A stretch of 64,000 bases of DNA, from contig CABIYQ010000002.1 in the NCBI GenBank assembly GCA_902362965.1, forward strand, positions 241,752 to 305,751, in the 5' to 3' direction. The notes under the pieces are model-generated. The model had not been told where the DNA came from. It saw only the letters and a program-made list of their open reading frames with translations, and did no database searches. Source of the DNA: Oscillospiraceae bacterium. GTDB taxonomy: Bacteria > Bacillota > Clostridia > Oscillospirales > Ruminococcaceae. Positions within the stretch are counted from its first letter, which is position 1. The number at the start of each line of letters is the position of its first letter. Positions 50,483 through 62,733 of the stretch are shown piece by piece. Made by a program: the position numbers and the translations under genes.

Positions 50483-51517
50483 TTATTCAATACCGTGTTG
50501 TTTTTTGAATCTCTCCACCATTTCCATATCTATAGTAGTTTGAGTACTCTCGCCGCCGCTTTCATAGACGGCGTTTAAGTCGTCCTCATTGTTTTCGTCT
50601 TCGGTTCTTCTTTTGAATGTAATGCTGAATTTTTTGCGAAGCTCTTCAACATCTTTGATTCTTGAGGATTTTGTCACATATGTATATGTTGCTGCAGTTA
50701 CTGCCTTTTTCTTATATTTATCTACATTGCCGTAAATGGTATAAGTACCGTTTTCTTTTGCAGCTGCTGCGTCTTCAGGATTTTTATACGCTCTCCAGAT
50801 ATTCAGTGAATTACATTCATCAATACTGTCAATAGAATCCTGAATTTTTTCTTTGAGGGTTCCAGAATAATCGGTATATGTAATAGTATACATATATCCG
50901 GATTGACAGCCATACTCAGCAACATCCAGTATTACCTGTGTTTGTTCAAAGGTTTCACCGTTGTATTCGGCTTTTATAACAGCTTTTAATGCGGGATAAT
51001 TTTCAATTTCAAAGCTTTCAAAATCTTTTATTTCGACATCAGTGAAGTAGTCAGAGACTCCCTTGACATATTCTTCCTCATATGATTCTTTTGTTATTTT
51101 TTTAAATTCTTCCTGTCCCGGACCGGCAGAAGCAAAAAAATTCATATTATCCTTTCCGGATTCATCAGAAATAACAAATGGTTTTGATGCAGTCGGAACG
51201 CATTCCGGCATACAGGTAAAGGTTCCGTCGCTGTTTTCAAAAGTTTCGCAGTCGGTTACGGTAAGTCCTTCAGGAGCATGGAGATTAATACCGGTCGTAA
51301 TACCGTTTGCGATATAATATCCTTTGTATTCTCTTTCGGTTAATTTGGATTTAGGTGAAACCGTTATTTTTGCAGGGATTTCTGCTGACATTTCATTATT
51401 ACTTTCTGCTGCGGAAGAAGTTTTGCTTTTCTTGGAACTGTTATTTTCACTGCACGCTGTAAAGCTAATGCATATTGCTAAAGCCGCAGAAACGGCAAAT
51501 AAGTTTTTTATATTCAT
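50483..51517 (-). CDS. Lipoprotein, paralogue of its neighbour
   Basis: 344 residues. Lipoprotein signal ends CISFTAC. The block FEQTQVILDVAEYGCQSGYM, then YTITYTDYSGTLKEKIQDSI, matches the downstream lipoprotein (QIQIIVNRAEKNADYCYTFT) well, so the two arose by duplication. The C-terminal part differs and ends in a hydrophilic stretch. Function unknown. First gene of the run lipoprotein-lipoprotein-ychF; ATG follows AAAAGGAGGCGC. Confidence 0.65.
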   Translation of the reverse strand: MNIKNLFAVSAALAICISFTACSENNSSKKSKTSSAAESNNEMSAEIPAKITVSPKSKLTEREYKGYYIANGITTGINLHAPEGLTVTDCETFENSDGTFTCMPECVPTASKPFVISDESGKDNMNFFASAGPGQEEFKKITKESYEEEYVKGVSDYFTDVEIKDFESFEIENYPALKAVIKAEYNGETFEQTQVILDVAEYGCQSGYMYTITYTDYSGTLKEKIQDSIDSIDECNSLNIWRAYKNPEDAAAAKENGTYTIYGNVDKYKKKAVTAATYTYVTKSSRIKDVEELRKKFSITFKRRTEDENNEDDLNAVYESGGESTQTTIDMEMVERFKKQHGIE

Positions 51518-51547
51518 AATGCGCCTCCTTTTTTGATTATTTTATTC

Positions 51548-51577
51548 ATTATACCACTTTATACGTATTTAAGTCAA
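51548..51577 (-). promoter_or_regulatory. Promoter of the lipoprotein genes
   Basis: Minus strand TTGACT (51572-51577), 18 bases, TATAAT (51548-51553). Confidence 0.55.
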
Positions 51578-51684
51578 CCGCACAGGAAATTATAATGTTA
51601 ACAATCTGTACAATATTTATACATTTTTTATATATAGAAATTAATATTTTTTTGTGTTAAAATTAATCAGAAAGGTGGGAGAAT

Positions 51685-52266
51685 ATGATTACATCAATAA
51701 GTAAAAAATTAGCGTCGTATTTAAGCAGAAAAAATATTATTGATAAAGATAAGAAAGAAATTTATCAGTATGGCTATGAAGTGCTGATTTCAGGATTAAT
51801 AGGATTTGCTATAGTTATAATTCTTGGAATATTAATGAACAGATTTATTGAATCACTGTTGTTTCTTGGCGTTTTTGTTCCGGTAAGGCAGCTTACAGGC
51901 GGTTATCATGCTGATTCATATCTCAAATGCAATATTGTTTTTACAGTGGTTTTTCTTGTGGTTATGCTTGTAACGGAAGCTATGGTGTCTACTATTTCAA
52001 TTATTTATATGATTATACTGACGGCAGTGTTTATGCTGGCAGTATATGAATTTGCTCCGATGGAGAATCCTAATAAGCCACTTGATGAAAATCAGAATTT
52101 ACTTAACAGAAAATCTGCTTTGATTGTTTCAGCTATTATTTCATTTACTTCGATTGTTGTTTATTTTATGAATCGGAGAATAGCTATACTTATGGCAATG
52201 ACTTTGTTCAGTATAGCGTTTCTCATGTTTTTTGAAAAATATAAAGTTTCTTATTCAAAAGGTTAA
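51685..52266 (+). CDS. AgrB-like accessory gene regulator protein
   Basis: 193 residues with five or six membrane segments. The AgrB core RQLTGGYHADSYLKCNIVFT holds the catalytic histidine and cysteine that cut and cyclise the AgrD propeptide. The ending MENPNKPLDENQNLLNRKSA is also typical. ATG follows AAAGGTGGGAG. No AgrD-like peptide with a C-terminal acidic tail, and no AgrA or AgrC, was found beside it, so its peptide may be coded elsewhere or be too divergent to see. Confidence 0.85.
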   Translation: MITSISKKLASYLSRKNIIDKDKKEIYQYGYEVLISGLIGFAIVIILGILMNRFIESLLFLGVFVPVRQLTGGYHADSYLKCNIVFTVVFLVVMLVTEAMVSTISIIYMIILTAVFMLAVYEFAPMENPNKPLDENQNLLNRKSALIVSAIISFTSIVVYFMNRRIAILMAMTLFSIAFLMFFEKYKVSYSKG

Positions 52267-52336
52267 GAATATTCGTTTTTAATAATTTATATATCTTGTT
52301 TTTTATACATATAATGCATATTTTTTAGTAAAGCTC

Positions 52337-52365
52337 TTGCAATTTTACAAAATAAGTTATATAAT
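52337..52365 (+). promoter_or_regulatory. ackA promoter
   Basis: TTGCAA (52337-52342), 17 bases, TATAAT (52360-52365). Confidence 0.6.
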
Positions 52366-52404
52366 ATTATTGTTAAAAATCATTTTGAAAGGTTGTTTTT
52401 ACAG

Positions 52405-53604
52405 ATGTTGATTTTAGTTGTAAATGCAGGCAGCTCATCTCTTAAGTATCAGCTTATTGATATGGACGGCGAAAAAGTACTGGCTAAGGGAAATTGTGAC
52501 AGAATAGGTATTGACGGTCATATTTCACATAAAACTTACGACGGAAGACAAATTGATGAAGATTGTTCTTTCCCAACTCATACAGAAGCGTTTGAAAAGC
52601 TTGTTGATTCTCTTGTTAACGGTGAAGCAGCAGTTATTGACAGCATGTCCGAAATCTCAGCAGTAGGACACAGAGTAGTACAGGGCGCTGAAGTTTTTAG
52701 TGAAACCACTATTGCAACTGATGAAGTAATTGATAAAATCGATGAGCTGGCAGAGCTTGCTCCTGTTCACAATCATGCTCATGCACTTGCCTTAAGAGCA
52801 TGTAAAAAAGTATTTTCAGATGACGTTCCTCAGGTTGTTGTATTTGATACCGCTTTCCATCAGACAATGCCTCCAAAAGCTTATATGTACGGTATTCCTT
52901 ATGGAGATTATGAAAAATATCATGTAAGAAAATATGGTTTTCACGGTACTTCACACAGATTTGTTTCAGCTGCACTGTCAAAAGCCATGGGCAAGGATCT
53001 TAAGGATCTGAAGATCGTTTCATGTCATCTTGGCAACGGTTCTTCCATTACTGCTATTGAAAACGGAAAGTCCATAGATACTTCAATGGGATTTACTCCT
53101 CTTGATGGTGTAATTATGGGTACTAGAAGCGGTGCTATTGATGCTTCAGCTGTTACATATCTTGCAAAGAAAATGAATCTTTCTCCTGACGAAATGAGCA
53201 GCTATCTTAACAAACAGTGTGGATTCCTTGGCGTATCAGATGTTTCTTCTGATAACAGAGAAATTTATGCGGCTATTAATAACGGTGATGAAAAGGCTCA
53301 GCTTACAGCAGATATGCTGCGTTATGAAATAAAAAAATATATTGGTTCTTATGCGGCTGTTATGAATGGTCTGGACGCTGTTATATTTACAGGCGGTATC
53401 GGCGAAAATTCATGGGAAGTACGCGGAGGTGTCTGCACAAACATGGATTATCTGGGTATAAAGATTGATTTTGAACTGAACAAGACTATAAGAGGTACTC
53501 AGGCTAAAATTTCAACACCTGATTCAAAGGTTGAGGTTTGGGTAATTCCTACAAATGAAGAACTGCTTATTGCAAGAGATACTTTGGCAATAATTTCGAA
53601 ATAA
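52405..53604 (+). CDS. ackA: Acetate kinase
   Basis: 399 residues. AckA makes ATP and acetate from acetyl phosphate, the main energy step of acetate-forming gut anaerobes. Signatures: LVVNAGSSSLKYQL, the VFDTAFHQTMP loop, RKYGFHGTSHRF, HLGNGSSITAI and FTGGIGENSWEVR. The ATG at 52405 is preferred over the TTG at 52393, which touches the AAAGG ribosome site. pta is not next to it. Monocistronic between a promoter and a terminator. Confidence 0.96.
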   Translation: MLILVVNAGSSSLKYQLIDMDGEKVLAKGNCDRIGIDGHISHKTYDGRQIDEDCSFPTHTEAFEKLVDSLVNGEAAVIDSMSEISAVGHRVVQGAEVFSETTIATDEVIDKIDELAELAPVHNHAHALALRACKKVFSDDVPQVVVFDTAFHQTMPPKAYMYGIPYGDYEKYHVRKYGFHGTSHRFVSAALSKAMGKDLKDLKIVSCHLGNGSSITAIENGKSIDTSMGFTPLDGVIMGTRSGAIDASAVTYLAKKMNLSPDEMSSYLNKQCGFLGVSDVSSDNREIYAAINNGDEKAQLTADMLRYEIKKYIGSYAAVMNGLDAVIFTGGIGENSWEVRGGVCTNMDYLGIKIDFELNKTIRGTQAKISTPDSKVEVWVIPTNEELLIARDTLAIISK

Positions 53605-53617
53605 GAGTATATTCTAA

Positions 53618-53653
53618 AATAACCCGGGAGTGATTTTCTCGGGTTATTATTTC
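53618..53653 (+). terminator. Intrinsic terminator of ackA
   Basis: AATAACCCG/CGGGTTATT with additional pairing of GGAG/CTC, then ATTTCAT. Confidence 0.75.
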
Positions 53654-53683
53654 ATAATTGAAATTTATAGGAGTACGAGATAA

Positions 53684-54445
53684 ATGGATAACTGGTTTAC
53701 AATTGATAAAGTTGACGCTGACACTTATATTATCAGTGAATATCGCCATTGGGAAGAAACTCATTGTTATCTGTTGAATGGAAATAATCGAAGCTTGCTG
53801 ATCGATACGGGACTTGGTATTTCAAATATATATGATGAAGTAGTAAAGCTTACTGATAAGCCTGTTACGGCTGTTGCTACTCACATTCACTGGGATCATA
53901 TCGGCGGACATAAGTACTTTCCAGACTTTTACGCCCACTCTGAGGAATTGGATTGGCTCAATGGCAAATTTCCCTTATCAATCGAAACAATTAAAGAAAT
54001 GGTTGTTGATCGCTGTGATTTACCTAATGATTTTAATGTGAACGATTACATATTTTTTCAAGGTAAGCCGACAAAAGTACTGAATGATCATGATATCATT
54101 GATATTGGCGGTCGGGAAATTGAAGTACTGCATACGCCGGGACATTCTCCGGGTCATTTATGTTTTTGGGAAAGAAATAAAGAATATTTATTTACCGGTG
54201 ATTTAGTATATAAAGATATTTTGTTTGCTTATTATCCGTCTACTGATCCGGAAGCATATCTTACGTCACTGGAAAAAGTTGCGGCATTGCCAGTGAAAAA
54301 TGTATTTCCTGCACATCATTCCTTGGATATACATCCGGAAATTTTAATACGTATGCGGGAAGCATTCAGACAACTCAAAGCTGACGGTAAGCTTCATCAT
54401 GGCAGCGGTACATTTAATTATGGCGATTGGGGAGTATGGCTGTAA
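53684..54445 (+). CDS. MBL-fold metallohydrolase
   Basis: 253 residues. The zinc motif THIHWDHIGGH (HxHxDH) near residue 66, the histidine in LHTPGHSPGHL, the aspartate in FTGDLVYKD and the late histidine in FPAHHSLDIH make a full metallo-beta-lactamase-fold site. The substrate is unknown; glyoxalase II-like and quorum-quenching members share the same motifs. ATG follows AGGAGTACGAG. cdd starts 36 bases later in the same direction. Confidence 0.85.
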   Translation: MDNWFTIDKVDADTYIISEYRHWEETHCYLLNGNNRSLLIDTGLGISNIYDEVVKLTDKPVTAVATHIHWDHIGGHKYFPDFYAHSEELDWLNGKFPLSIETIKEMVVDRCDLPNDFNVNDYIFFQGKPTKVLNDHDIIDIGGREIEVLHTPGHSPGHLCFWERNKEYLFTGDLVYKDILFAYYPSTDPEAYLTSLEKVAALPVKNVFPAHHSLDIHPEILIRMREAFRQLKADGKLHHGSGTFNYGDWGVWL

Positions 54446-54481
54446 AAGTATATTTTTTTACTGGATTTTAAGGAGTTATAA

Positions 54482-54868
54482 ATGAATGATTTGTACAAGG
54501 AGTTATTTGAACGTGCTGTAAAAGCTGCTGAAAATTCGTATTCGCCATATTCACGATTTAAAGTGGGAGCAGCGCTTTTGTGCAGTGACGGTACAATTTA
54601 TACGGGTTGTAATATTGAAAATTCTTCCTTTTCGCTTACAAACTGTGCTGAACGAACAGCCTTCTTCAAGGCAATATCAGAAGGAAAGAAAGAATTTGAG
54701 GCTATTGCTATTGCCGGAGGTCATGACAATATGAGTGAACCATGTTATCCGTGCGGATCATGCCGTCAAGTTATGACGGAATTTTGCCATAATTACTTTA
54801 AAATTATACTTTCTGATAAAATTTTGACCCTAAATGAGATTTTACCGTATGGTTTTAGTTTGAATTGA
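54482..54868 (+). CDS. cdd: Cytidine deaminase
   Basis: 128 residues, the usual size for the tetrameric enzyme. NSYSPYSRFKVGAAL is the family start; the zinc site is CAERTAF (Cys and catalytic Glu) with PCYPCGSCRQ. It deaminates cytidine and deoxycytidine to uridine forms for salvage. ATG follows AAGGAGTTATAA. Near the MBL-fold gene, with which it may share a transcript. Confidence 0.93.
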   Translation: MNDLYKELFERAVKAAENSYSPYSRFKVGAALLCSDGTIYTGCNIENSSFSLTNCAERTAFFKAISEGKKEFEAIAIAGGHDNMSEPCYPCGSCRQVMTEFCHNYFKIILSDKILTLNEILPYGFSLN

Positions 54869-54896
54869 GTAAATTAAAATAAAAATTAAAAAGGTA

Positions 54897-54925
54897 TTGA
54901 CTTTCATTCGCATTTATGATATAAT
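54897..54925 (+). promoter_or_regulatory. tRNA-Leu promoter
   Basis: TTGACT (54897-54902), 17 bases, TATAAT (54920-54925), 13 bases before the tRNA. Confidence 0.75.
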
Positions 54926-54937
54926 GTATTTTGTAAT

Positions 54938-55024
54938 GCGGATATGGCGGAATAGGCAGACGCGCTAGCTTCAGGTGCTAGTCCTCGCAAGGGGGTGCAG
55001 GTTCAACTCCTGTTATCCGCACCA
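54938..55024 (+). tRNA. tRNA-Leu (anticodon CAG)
   Basis: Acceptor arms GCGGATA/TATCCGC, anticodon stem CTAGC/GCTAG around TTCAGGT (anticodon CAG), a long variable arm (class II), GGTTCAACTCC T-arm and encoded CCA. Confidence 0.95.
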
Positions 55025-55045
55025 GCCGGGTGACCCCGGTGGGAC

Positions 55046-55080
55046 AAATCGTATCTCACTTTGTGGGATGCGATTTTCTT
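55046..55080 (+). terminator. Terminator after tRNA-Leu
   Basis: AAATCGTATCTCAC pairs with GTGGGATGCGATTT, followed by TCTTTT. Confidence 0.75.
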
Positions 55081-55317
55081 TTAGGCTCGACCAGTAATTT
55101 TTCATCCGTTTTATAGTCACAAGACATATTGGTGAACACCTCTTAAAACCCTATAACTACGGGCTTTATTTGCATTTTAGGGGTGAAAAATTTTAGTTCA
55201 AAACCATGGCTGTTTTTCCCCGTTTTTATCGACTGAAAGGATTCAAACCGATGCAAAAAAATATTTCAGAAAAATTCAAGGCGTATTTGAGAAAAATTAT
55301 CTCGGATACGTCTTTAG
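55081..55317. other. Intergenic stretch with no recognised content
   Basis: No gene, RNA or promoter was recognised. It begins AGGCTCGACCAGTAA, close to AGGCTCGACAGGTAA found in each unit of the tandem repeat at 40840-41308. It leads directly into the CorC/HlyC remnant. Confidence 0.5.
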
Positions 55318-55527
55318 GATGTTGAGAAAATTCTGGGAATAGAGCTTCCGGAAAGACATAATTATGATACTATGAGTGCTTTTATAGTGGATTTGCTAGG
55401 CAGAATACCGGAAGAAGATGAGACACCAAGTGTAAGATACGGAGAAGTGGAGTTTACAGTTTTGCTGACTGAAGATAATTGGATCTCTAAAATAAAGGCA
55501 GTTTACTTAAAAAAAGGCGAAGAGTAA
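55318..55527 (+). pseudogene. Remnant of a CorC/HlyC-domain (hemolysin/CNNM-type) gene
   Basis: Seventy residues read without a start codon: DVEKILGIELPERHNYDTMS, FIVDLLGRIPEEDETP, then GEVEFTVLLTEDNWISKIKA to a TAA. This matches the C-terminal CorC/HlyC transporter-associated domain of CNNM-type membrane proteins, where GxIPEEGE and FTVL are diagnostic. The membrane and CBS parts are absent and a stop codon lies just upstream in frame (55315-55317), so it is a broken gene end that keeps its own terminator. Confidence 0.75.
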
Positions 55528-55543
55528 AAACTTCGCCTTTTTT
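55511..55543 (+). terminator. Intrinsic terminator after the CorC/HlyC remnant
   Basis: AAAAAGGCGAAG/CTTCGCCTTTTT with loop AGTAAAAA; T run follows. The stop codon lies in the loop. Confidence 0.85.
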
Positions 55544-55666
55544 GTATATTACTATGTAAAAAGGTATATAAAAGTAAAAATTTAGATGTAATTTGTAAAA
55601 AATGCTGTAAAATCAGTGAATTGAGTCAAAAAAACTATAAAAAAGGTAGAACGTGGAGTAAAGCGG

Positions 55667-55695
55667 TTGACAAAAGAGGGAAGAGGTGATATAAT
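55667..55695 (+). promoter_or_regulatory. rrn promoter P1
   Basis: TTGACA, 17 bases, TATAAT (55690-55695): full consensus. Confidence 0.85.
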
Positions 55696-55758
55696 AATAA
55701 AGCTGTCGAACGAGAGAGAGCGAGTACGGAATGGAAAAAATTTTTTTGAAAGAAGTGC

Positions 55759-55787
55759 TTGACAAAGTTCGGAAGATATGGTATTAT
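55759..55787 (+). promoter_or_regulatory. rrn promoter P2
   Basis: TTGACA (55759-55764), 17 bases, TATTAT (55782-55787) with TGG before it. Confidence 0.8.
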
Positions 55788-55849
55788 AGATAGGTCGTCT
55801 TAAGGGAGTCAAGGGAATAAGAGGATAAAAACTTTTTTAAAAAAAGTAC

Positions 55850-55878
55850 TTGACAAACAGAAGAGACTGTGATATAAT
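55850..55878 (+). promoter_or_regulatory. rrn promoter P3
   Basis: TTGACA (55850-55855), 17 bases, TATAAT (55873-55878). A leader of about 180 bases follows, with the CTTGAAAATTGAACAA box common to rrn leaders. Confidence 0.85.
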
Positions 55879-56064
55879 AGATAAGCTTTCCCGAGAGGGA
55901 GCGGCGAGGTATCTTGAAAATTGAACAATGCAAAGAAAAGAAACCCTTGTATAATTTCTGTTAAACGATGTTTAACAAGAGTTTAAAATACAAACGAGGT
56001 AATTGCGAGCAATCGTAATGAAACGGGAGATATTAAGAGCTGAGAGGCTTTTAGATATACAAAC

Positions 56065-57581
<1,517 letters not shown>

Positions 57582-57663
57582 AGCGAGCAGATGAAGAATC
57601 TGAGAAGTTCCGGTCAGATGCAAGGGAAGCATTGTTCGATTTTGAAGATACCAAGGAAGAGTT

Positions 57664-57739
57664 GGGGGTGTAGCTCAGCTGGGAGAGCACCTGCTTTGCA
57701 AGCAGGGGGTCAGGAGTTCGATCCTCCTCATCTCCACCA
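57664..57739 (+). tRNA. tRNA-Ala (anticodon TGC)
   Basis: Acceptor GGGGGTG/CATCTCC, anticodon stem CCTGC/GCAGG around TTTGCAA, T-arm with GTTCGATCC, encoded CCA. In the 16S-23S spacer. Confidence 0.96.
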
Positions 57740-57749
57740 AAAAGGTATT

Positions 57750-57826
<77 letters not shown>

Positions 57827-58018
57827 ATCAAGAATAAAAATTAATAGATAAGAAGTTATCTGTTAATTTCTGTTCTTGAAAAAGGATAGAAAAAGGAAAC
57901 TTGAAAATTGAATAAGAAAAGTAAGAGGAAATACAATCAAGTGAAACGACACGATTAAGAAAAATTAATCGGGTAAAAAAACTACAATGTATTGAAGAGA
58001 ACTCAAAACGGACAAATG

Positions 58019-60845
<2,827 letters not shown>

Positions 60846-60892
60846 TTTTGTTCTTGTTCTCTCCTTTTTACTTCTCTTTTCAATTACCTTTT

Positions 60893-61008
60893 GCCGGTGT
60901 TTATAGCGTTGAGGTCCCACCTGTTCCCTTTCCGAACACAGCAGTTAAGCTCTTCCGCGTAGACGATACTTGGACGGTCGCGTCCTGGAAAATTATTTCA
61001 ATGCCGGC
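60893..61008 (+). rRNA. 5S ribosomal RNA
   Basis: Helix I is GCCGGTGTT with AATGCCGGC. CCCACCTGTTCCC, CCGAACACAGCAGTTAAG and ACGGTCGCGTCCTGG are the usual 5S blocks. About 116 bases. Confidence 0.93.
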
Positions 61009-61017
61009 TTATTTTTT

Positions 61018-61039
61018 AACCGATTCAAAAGAATCGGTT
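61018..61039 (+). terminator. Hairpin after 5S rRNA
   Basis: Nine-base perfect stem AACCGATTC/GAATCGGTT, loop AAAA. No T run follows, so readthrough into the two tRNAs is likely. Confidence 0.5.
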
Positions 61040-61138
61040 AAATCTTCCTAAATATATATAGAATTTAAGTTTTATGAGTTTAGGTAAGATATTTTTATGT
61101 ATATTATTTTTATATTTTGGTTAATATACATTATATAT

Positions 61139-61214
61139 TCCTCAATAGCTCAGTCGGTAGAGCATGCGGCTGTTAACCGCAGGGTCGTTGGTTCGAGTCC
61201 AACTTGGGGAGCCA
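61139..61214 (+). tRNA. tRNA-Asn (anticodon GTT)
   Basis: Acceptor TCCTCAA/TTGGGGA, anticodon stem TGCGG/CCGCA around CTGTTAA, T-arm GTTCGAGTCC, encoded CCA. Confidence 0.96.
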
Positions 61215-61220
61215 AATTTT

Positions 61221-61296
61221 GCACCATTAGCTCAGTTGGTAGAGCAACTGACTCTTAATCAGTGGGTCCTGGGTTCGAGCCCCCGATGGTGCACCA
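61221..61296 (+). tRNA. tRNA-Lys (anticodon CTT)
   Basis: Acceptor GCACCAT/ATGGTGC, anticodon stem ACTGA/TCAGT around CTCTTAA, T-arm GTTCGAGCC, encoded CCA. Last tRNA before the mobile-element region. Confidence 0.96.
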
Positions 61297-61298
61297 AA

Positions 61299-61329
61299 AA
61301 CACCATGTTGTATTTGCATGGTGTTGTAT
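61299..61329 (+). terminator. Terminator after tRNA-Lys
   Basis: AACACCATG/CATGGTGTT with an AT loop, followed by GTATTATTATTTTT. Confidence 0.7.
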
Positions 61330-61469
61330 TATTATTTTTCATATATCCCTCACTACTTTGCGGCGGCTGAGTTCAAACCCAGTTCGTTTCTTGGTAACGG
61401 AGTAAACGACTGCACAGAAATCTCCGCAGAAAAGTTCTGAAAGAATATGAAATTGTTGATTGAAAAAGC

Positions 61470-61655
61470 AATAAGCCCATCAGAGTTCGTAAGGAATCTG
61501 ACAGGCTTAAGATCTATTTCAAGCACACATGTACGTGTGCTAAAATAGCATTCTCACTAAGTCAATCAGATAGTTTGAGTATCTGTTTGATTAAGGAACA
61601 TGTTCCGTCGCCAAACGGTTCATATTCTGTGGGGGTGCTTTTTCTGTTTTGTATT
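61470..61655 (+). ncRNA. Candidate structured RNA, family not recognised
   Basis: Four hairpins follow one another: TAAGCC-CA-TCAGA / TCTGA-CA-GGCTTA (61472-61509, symmetric internal loop), CTATTT..AGCACAC / GTGTGCT..AAATAG (61514-61548), CAGATA/TATCTG (61567-61585) and CCGT/ACGG with GAA/TTC around it (61597-61620). They end in GGTGCTTTTTCTGTTTTG. No coding frame fits. Strand is taken from the T-rich end. No clear promoter was found, so expression is unproven. Confidence 0.4.
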
Positions 61656-61724
61656 TTAACATAAAGGAAATATTTTGTCAAGTATTATTTAAAAAAATTT
61701 TTTAATGCCAATTTTGGGAATTTG

Positions 61725-61763
61725 AAAGAATCGGGATTTTTAATCTCGGTTCTTTATTTTTTT
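61725..61763 (+). terminator. Terminator-like hairpin
   Basis: AAAGAATCGGGAT/ATCTCGGTTCTTT with two mismatched or wobble pairs, then ATTTTTTT. Confidence 0.5.
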
Positions 61764-61802
61764 GCCTTGTCAAAAAAATTTTTTTTGGACATATTTTCAG
61801 CA

Positions 61803-61847
61803 AGACTGCAATTTCTGTCAAAGCACGGAAATTGCGGTCTTTTTTTA
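61803..61847 (+). terminator. Strong terminator hairpin
   Basis: GACTGCAATTTC pairs with GAAATTGCGGTC (one G-T pair, short internal mismatch), loop TGTCAAAGCACG, then seven Ts. It insulates the mobile-element promoter at 61905 from upstream transcription. Confidence 0.75.
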
Positions 61848-61904
61848 TATTTTTCTACCGCAATTTTTACTTGGTTTTGCATGTATTTTTTCTCAATACC
61901 CCTC

Positions 61905-61933
61905 TTGACAAAATAAAAAATGGTGTATATAAT
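61905..61933 (+). promoter_or_regulatory. Promoter of the mobilization genes
   Basis: Consensus TTGACA (61905-61910), 17 bases, TATAAT (61928-61933). The first gene starts 465 bases later. Confidence 0.75.
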
Positions 61934-62086
61934 TGGAAATCAAATTGAGGTTTATCCGCACAAGGGTAAAATTTAATATTACTTACTGAGAAAAAATCCG
62001 CAAAAAAATCGAAATGCAATCGAAATTTCACCTCGCTCGCTTTTTTTGTTTCTAACCCTTTTCTGGCAAAATCGGCATGCAGTTTC

Positions 62087-62254
62087 TGCAGAAACCGCCA
62101 AGTCTGAATCGCACTCCTTTTCCGATAAGCGAAACGGTAACTTTTGCAGAAACCGCCCAGTTGCAGCAACCCACTTTCTCCGGGAAACAATCAGCCCGCA
62201 CACGGGCTGAAAATCCGGATTTAACTCACCGGCACGCCGGCAGTCAAATCCGGA
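62087..62254 (+). other. Hairpin- and repeat-rich leader, possible oriT
   Basis: Direct repeats TGCAGAAACCGCCAAGT (62087-62103) and TGCAGAAACCGCCCAGT (62145-62161) differ in one base. Then TCAGCCCG/CGGGCTGA (62191-62210) and a nested hairpin TCCGGATTT/AAATCCGGA with inner CCGGC/GCCGG (62214-62254). Placed directly upstream of relaxosome genes, this is where an origin of transfer is expected. GC is higher than in the surroundings. The remaining bases to 62400 hold AAAATCAG/CTGATTTT and GACTTTTTT/AAAAAAGTC hairpins. Confidence 0.45.
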
Positions 62255-62400
62255 GGTCTGGGTAGCAAGCAAAGCCGGTGTGGACACACTCGGCAAATTT
62301 TGAAAAAATCAGCGAGACTGATTTTTATCAAAATTTATCTTTTGGGAGACCCCAAACCCCGTTAGACTTTTTTGAAAAAAAGTCAAGAAAGGACAATTAA

Positions 62401-62733
62401 ATGACTAAGCAAAGAAAACGAAATTGTTTACTAAAATTTTATGTTTCAGAAGAAGAAAAAGCATTTATTTTTGAGAAAATGAAGATAGCAAAAATTAAGA
62501 ATTTAAGTGCATATTTACGTAAGGCTGCAATAGATGGAAAAATAGAAATTCATGACTATTCAGGACTTAAAGAAATTAACTATAACCTGCGTAAAATCGG
62601 AGTTAATATCAATCAAATCGCTAAAAGAATCAATGAAACAAATTCGATTTATCAGTCCGATATGGAGGATATTCAAAGAAAGGTAAATGAAATATGGCGT
62701 ACACAAAAATTCATCCTATCAAAGTTACATTAG
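62401..62733 (+). CDS. MobC-like relaxosome protein
   Basis: 110 residues. A ribbon-helix-helix start (KFYVSEEEKAFIFEKMKIAK, NLSAYLRKAAIDG) is followed by the MobC block LKEINYNLRKIGVNINQIAK and a helical end. MobC-type proteins bind oriT and help the relaxase open the DNA. ATG follows AAAGGACAATTAA. The relaxase start lies 40 bases before its stop, so the two are coupled. Confidence 0.85.
   Translation: MTKQRKRNCLLKFYVSEEEKAFIFEKMKIAKIKNLSAYLRKAAIDGKIEIHDYSGLKEINYNLRKIGVNINQIAKRINETNSIYQSDMEDIQRKVNEIWRTQKFILSKLH

Noticed and set aside
51595..51660. Short frame of 21 residues with two cysteines upstream of the agrB-like gene, considered as AgrD
   Set aside because: It overlaps AT-rich promoter-like sequence, has only a weak ribosome site and lacks the acidic C-terminal tail of AgrD.
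61470..61655. tracrRNA-like RNA
   Set aside because: The serial hairpins and GGTGCTTTTT ending recall a tracrRNA, but no Cas9 gene, repeat array or anti-repeat is present in the window.
61867..62296. Minus- and plus-strand frames over the mobile-element leader
   Set aside because: Low-quality composition, no ribosome sites, and they cover the promoter, direct repeats and hairpins upstream of mobC.
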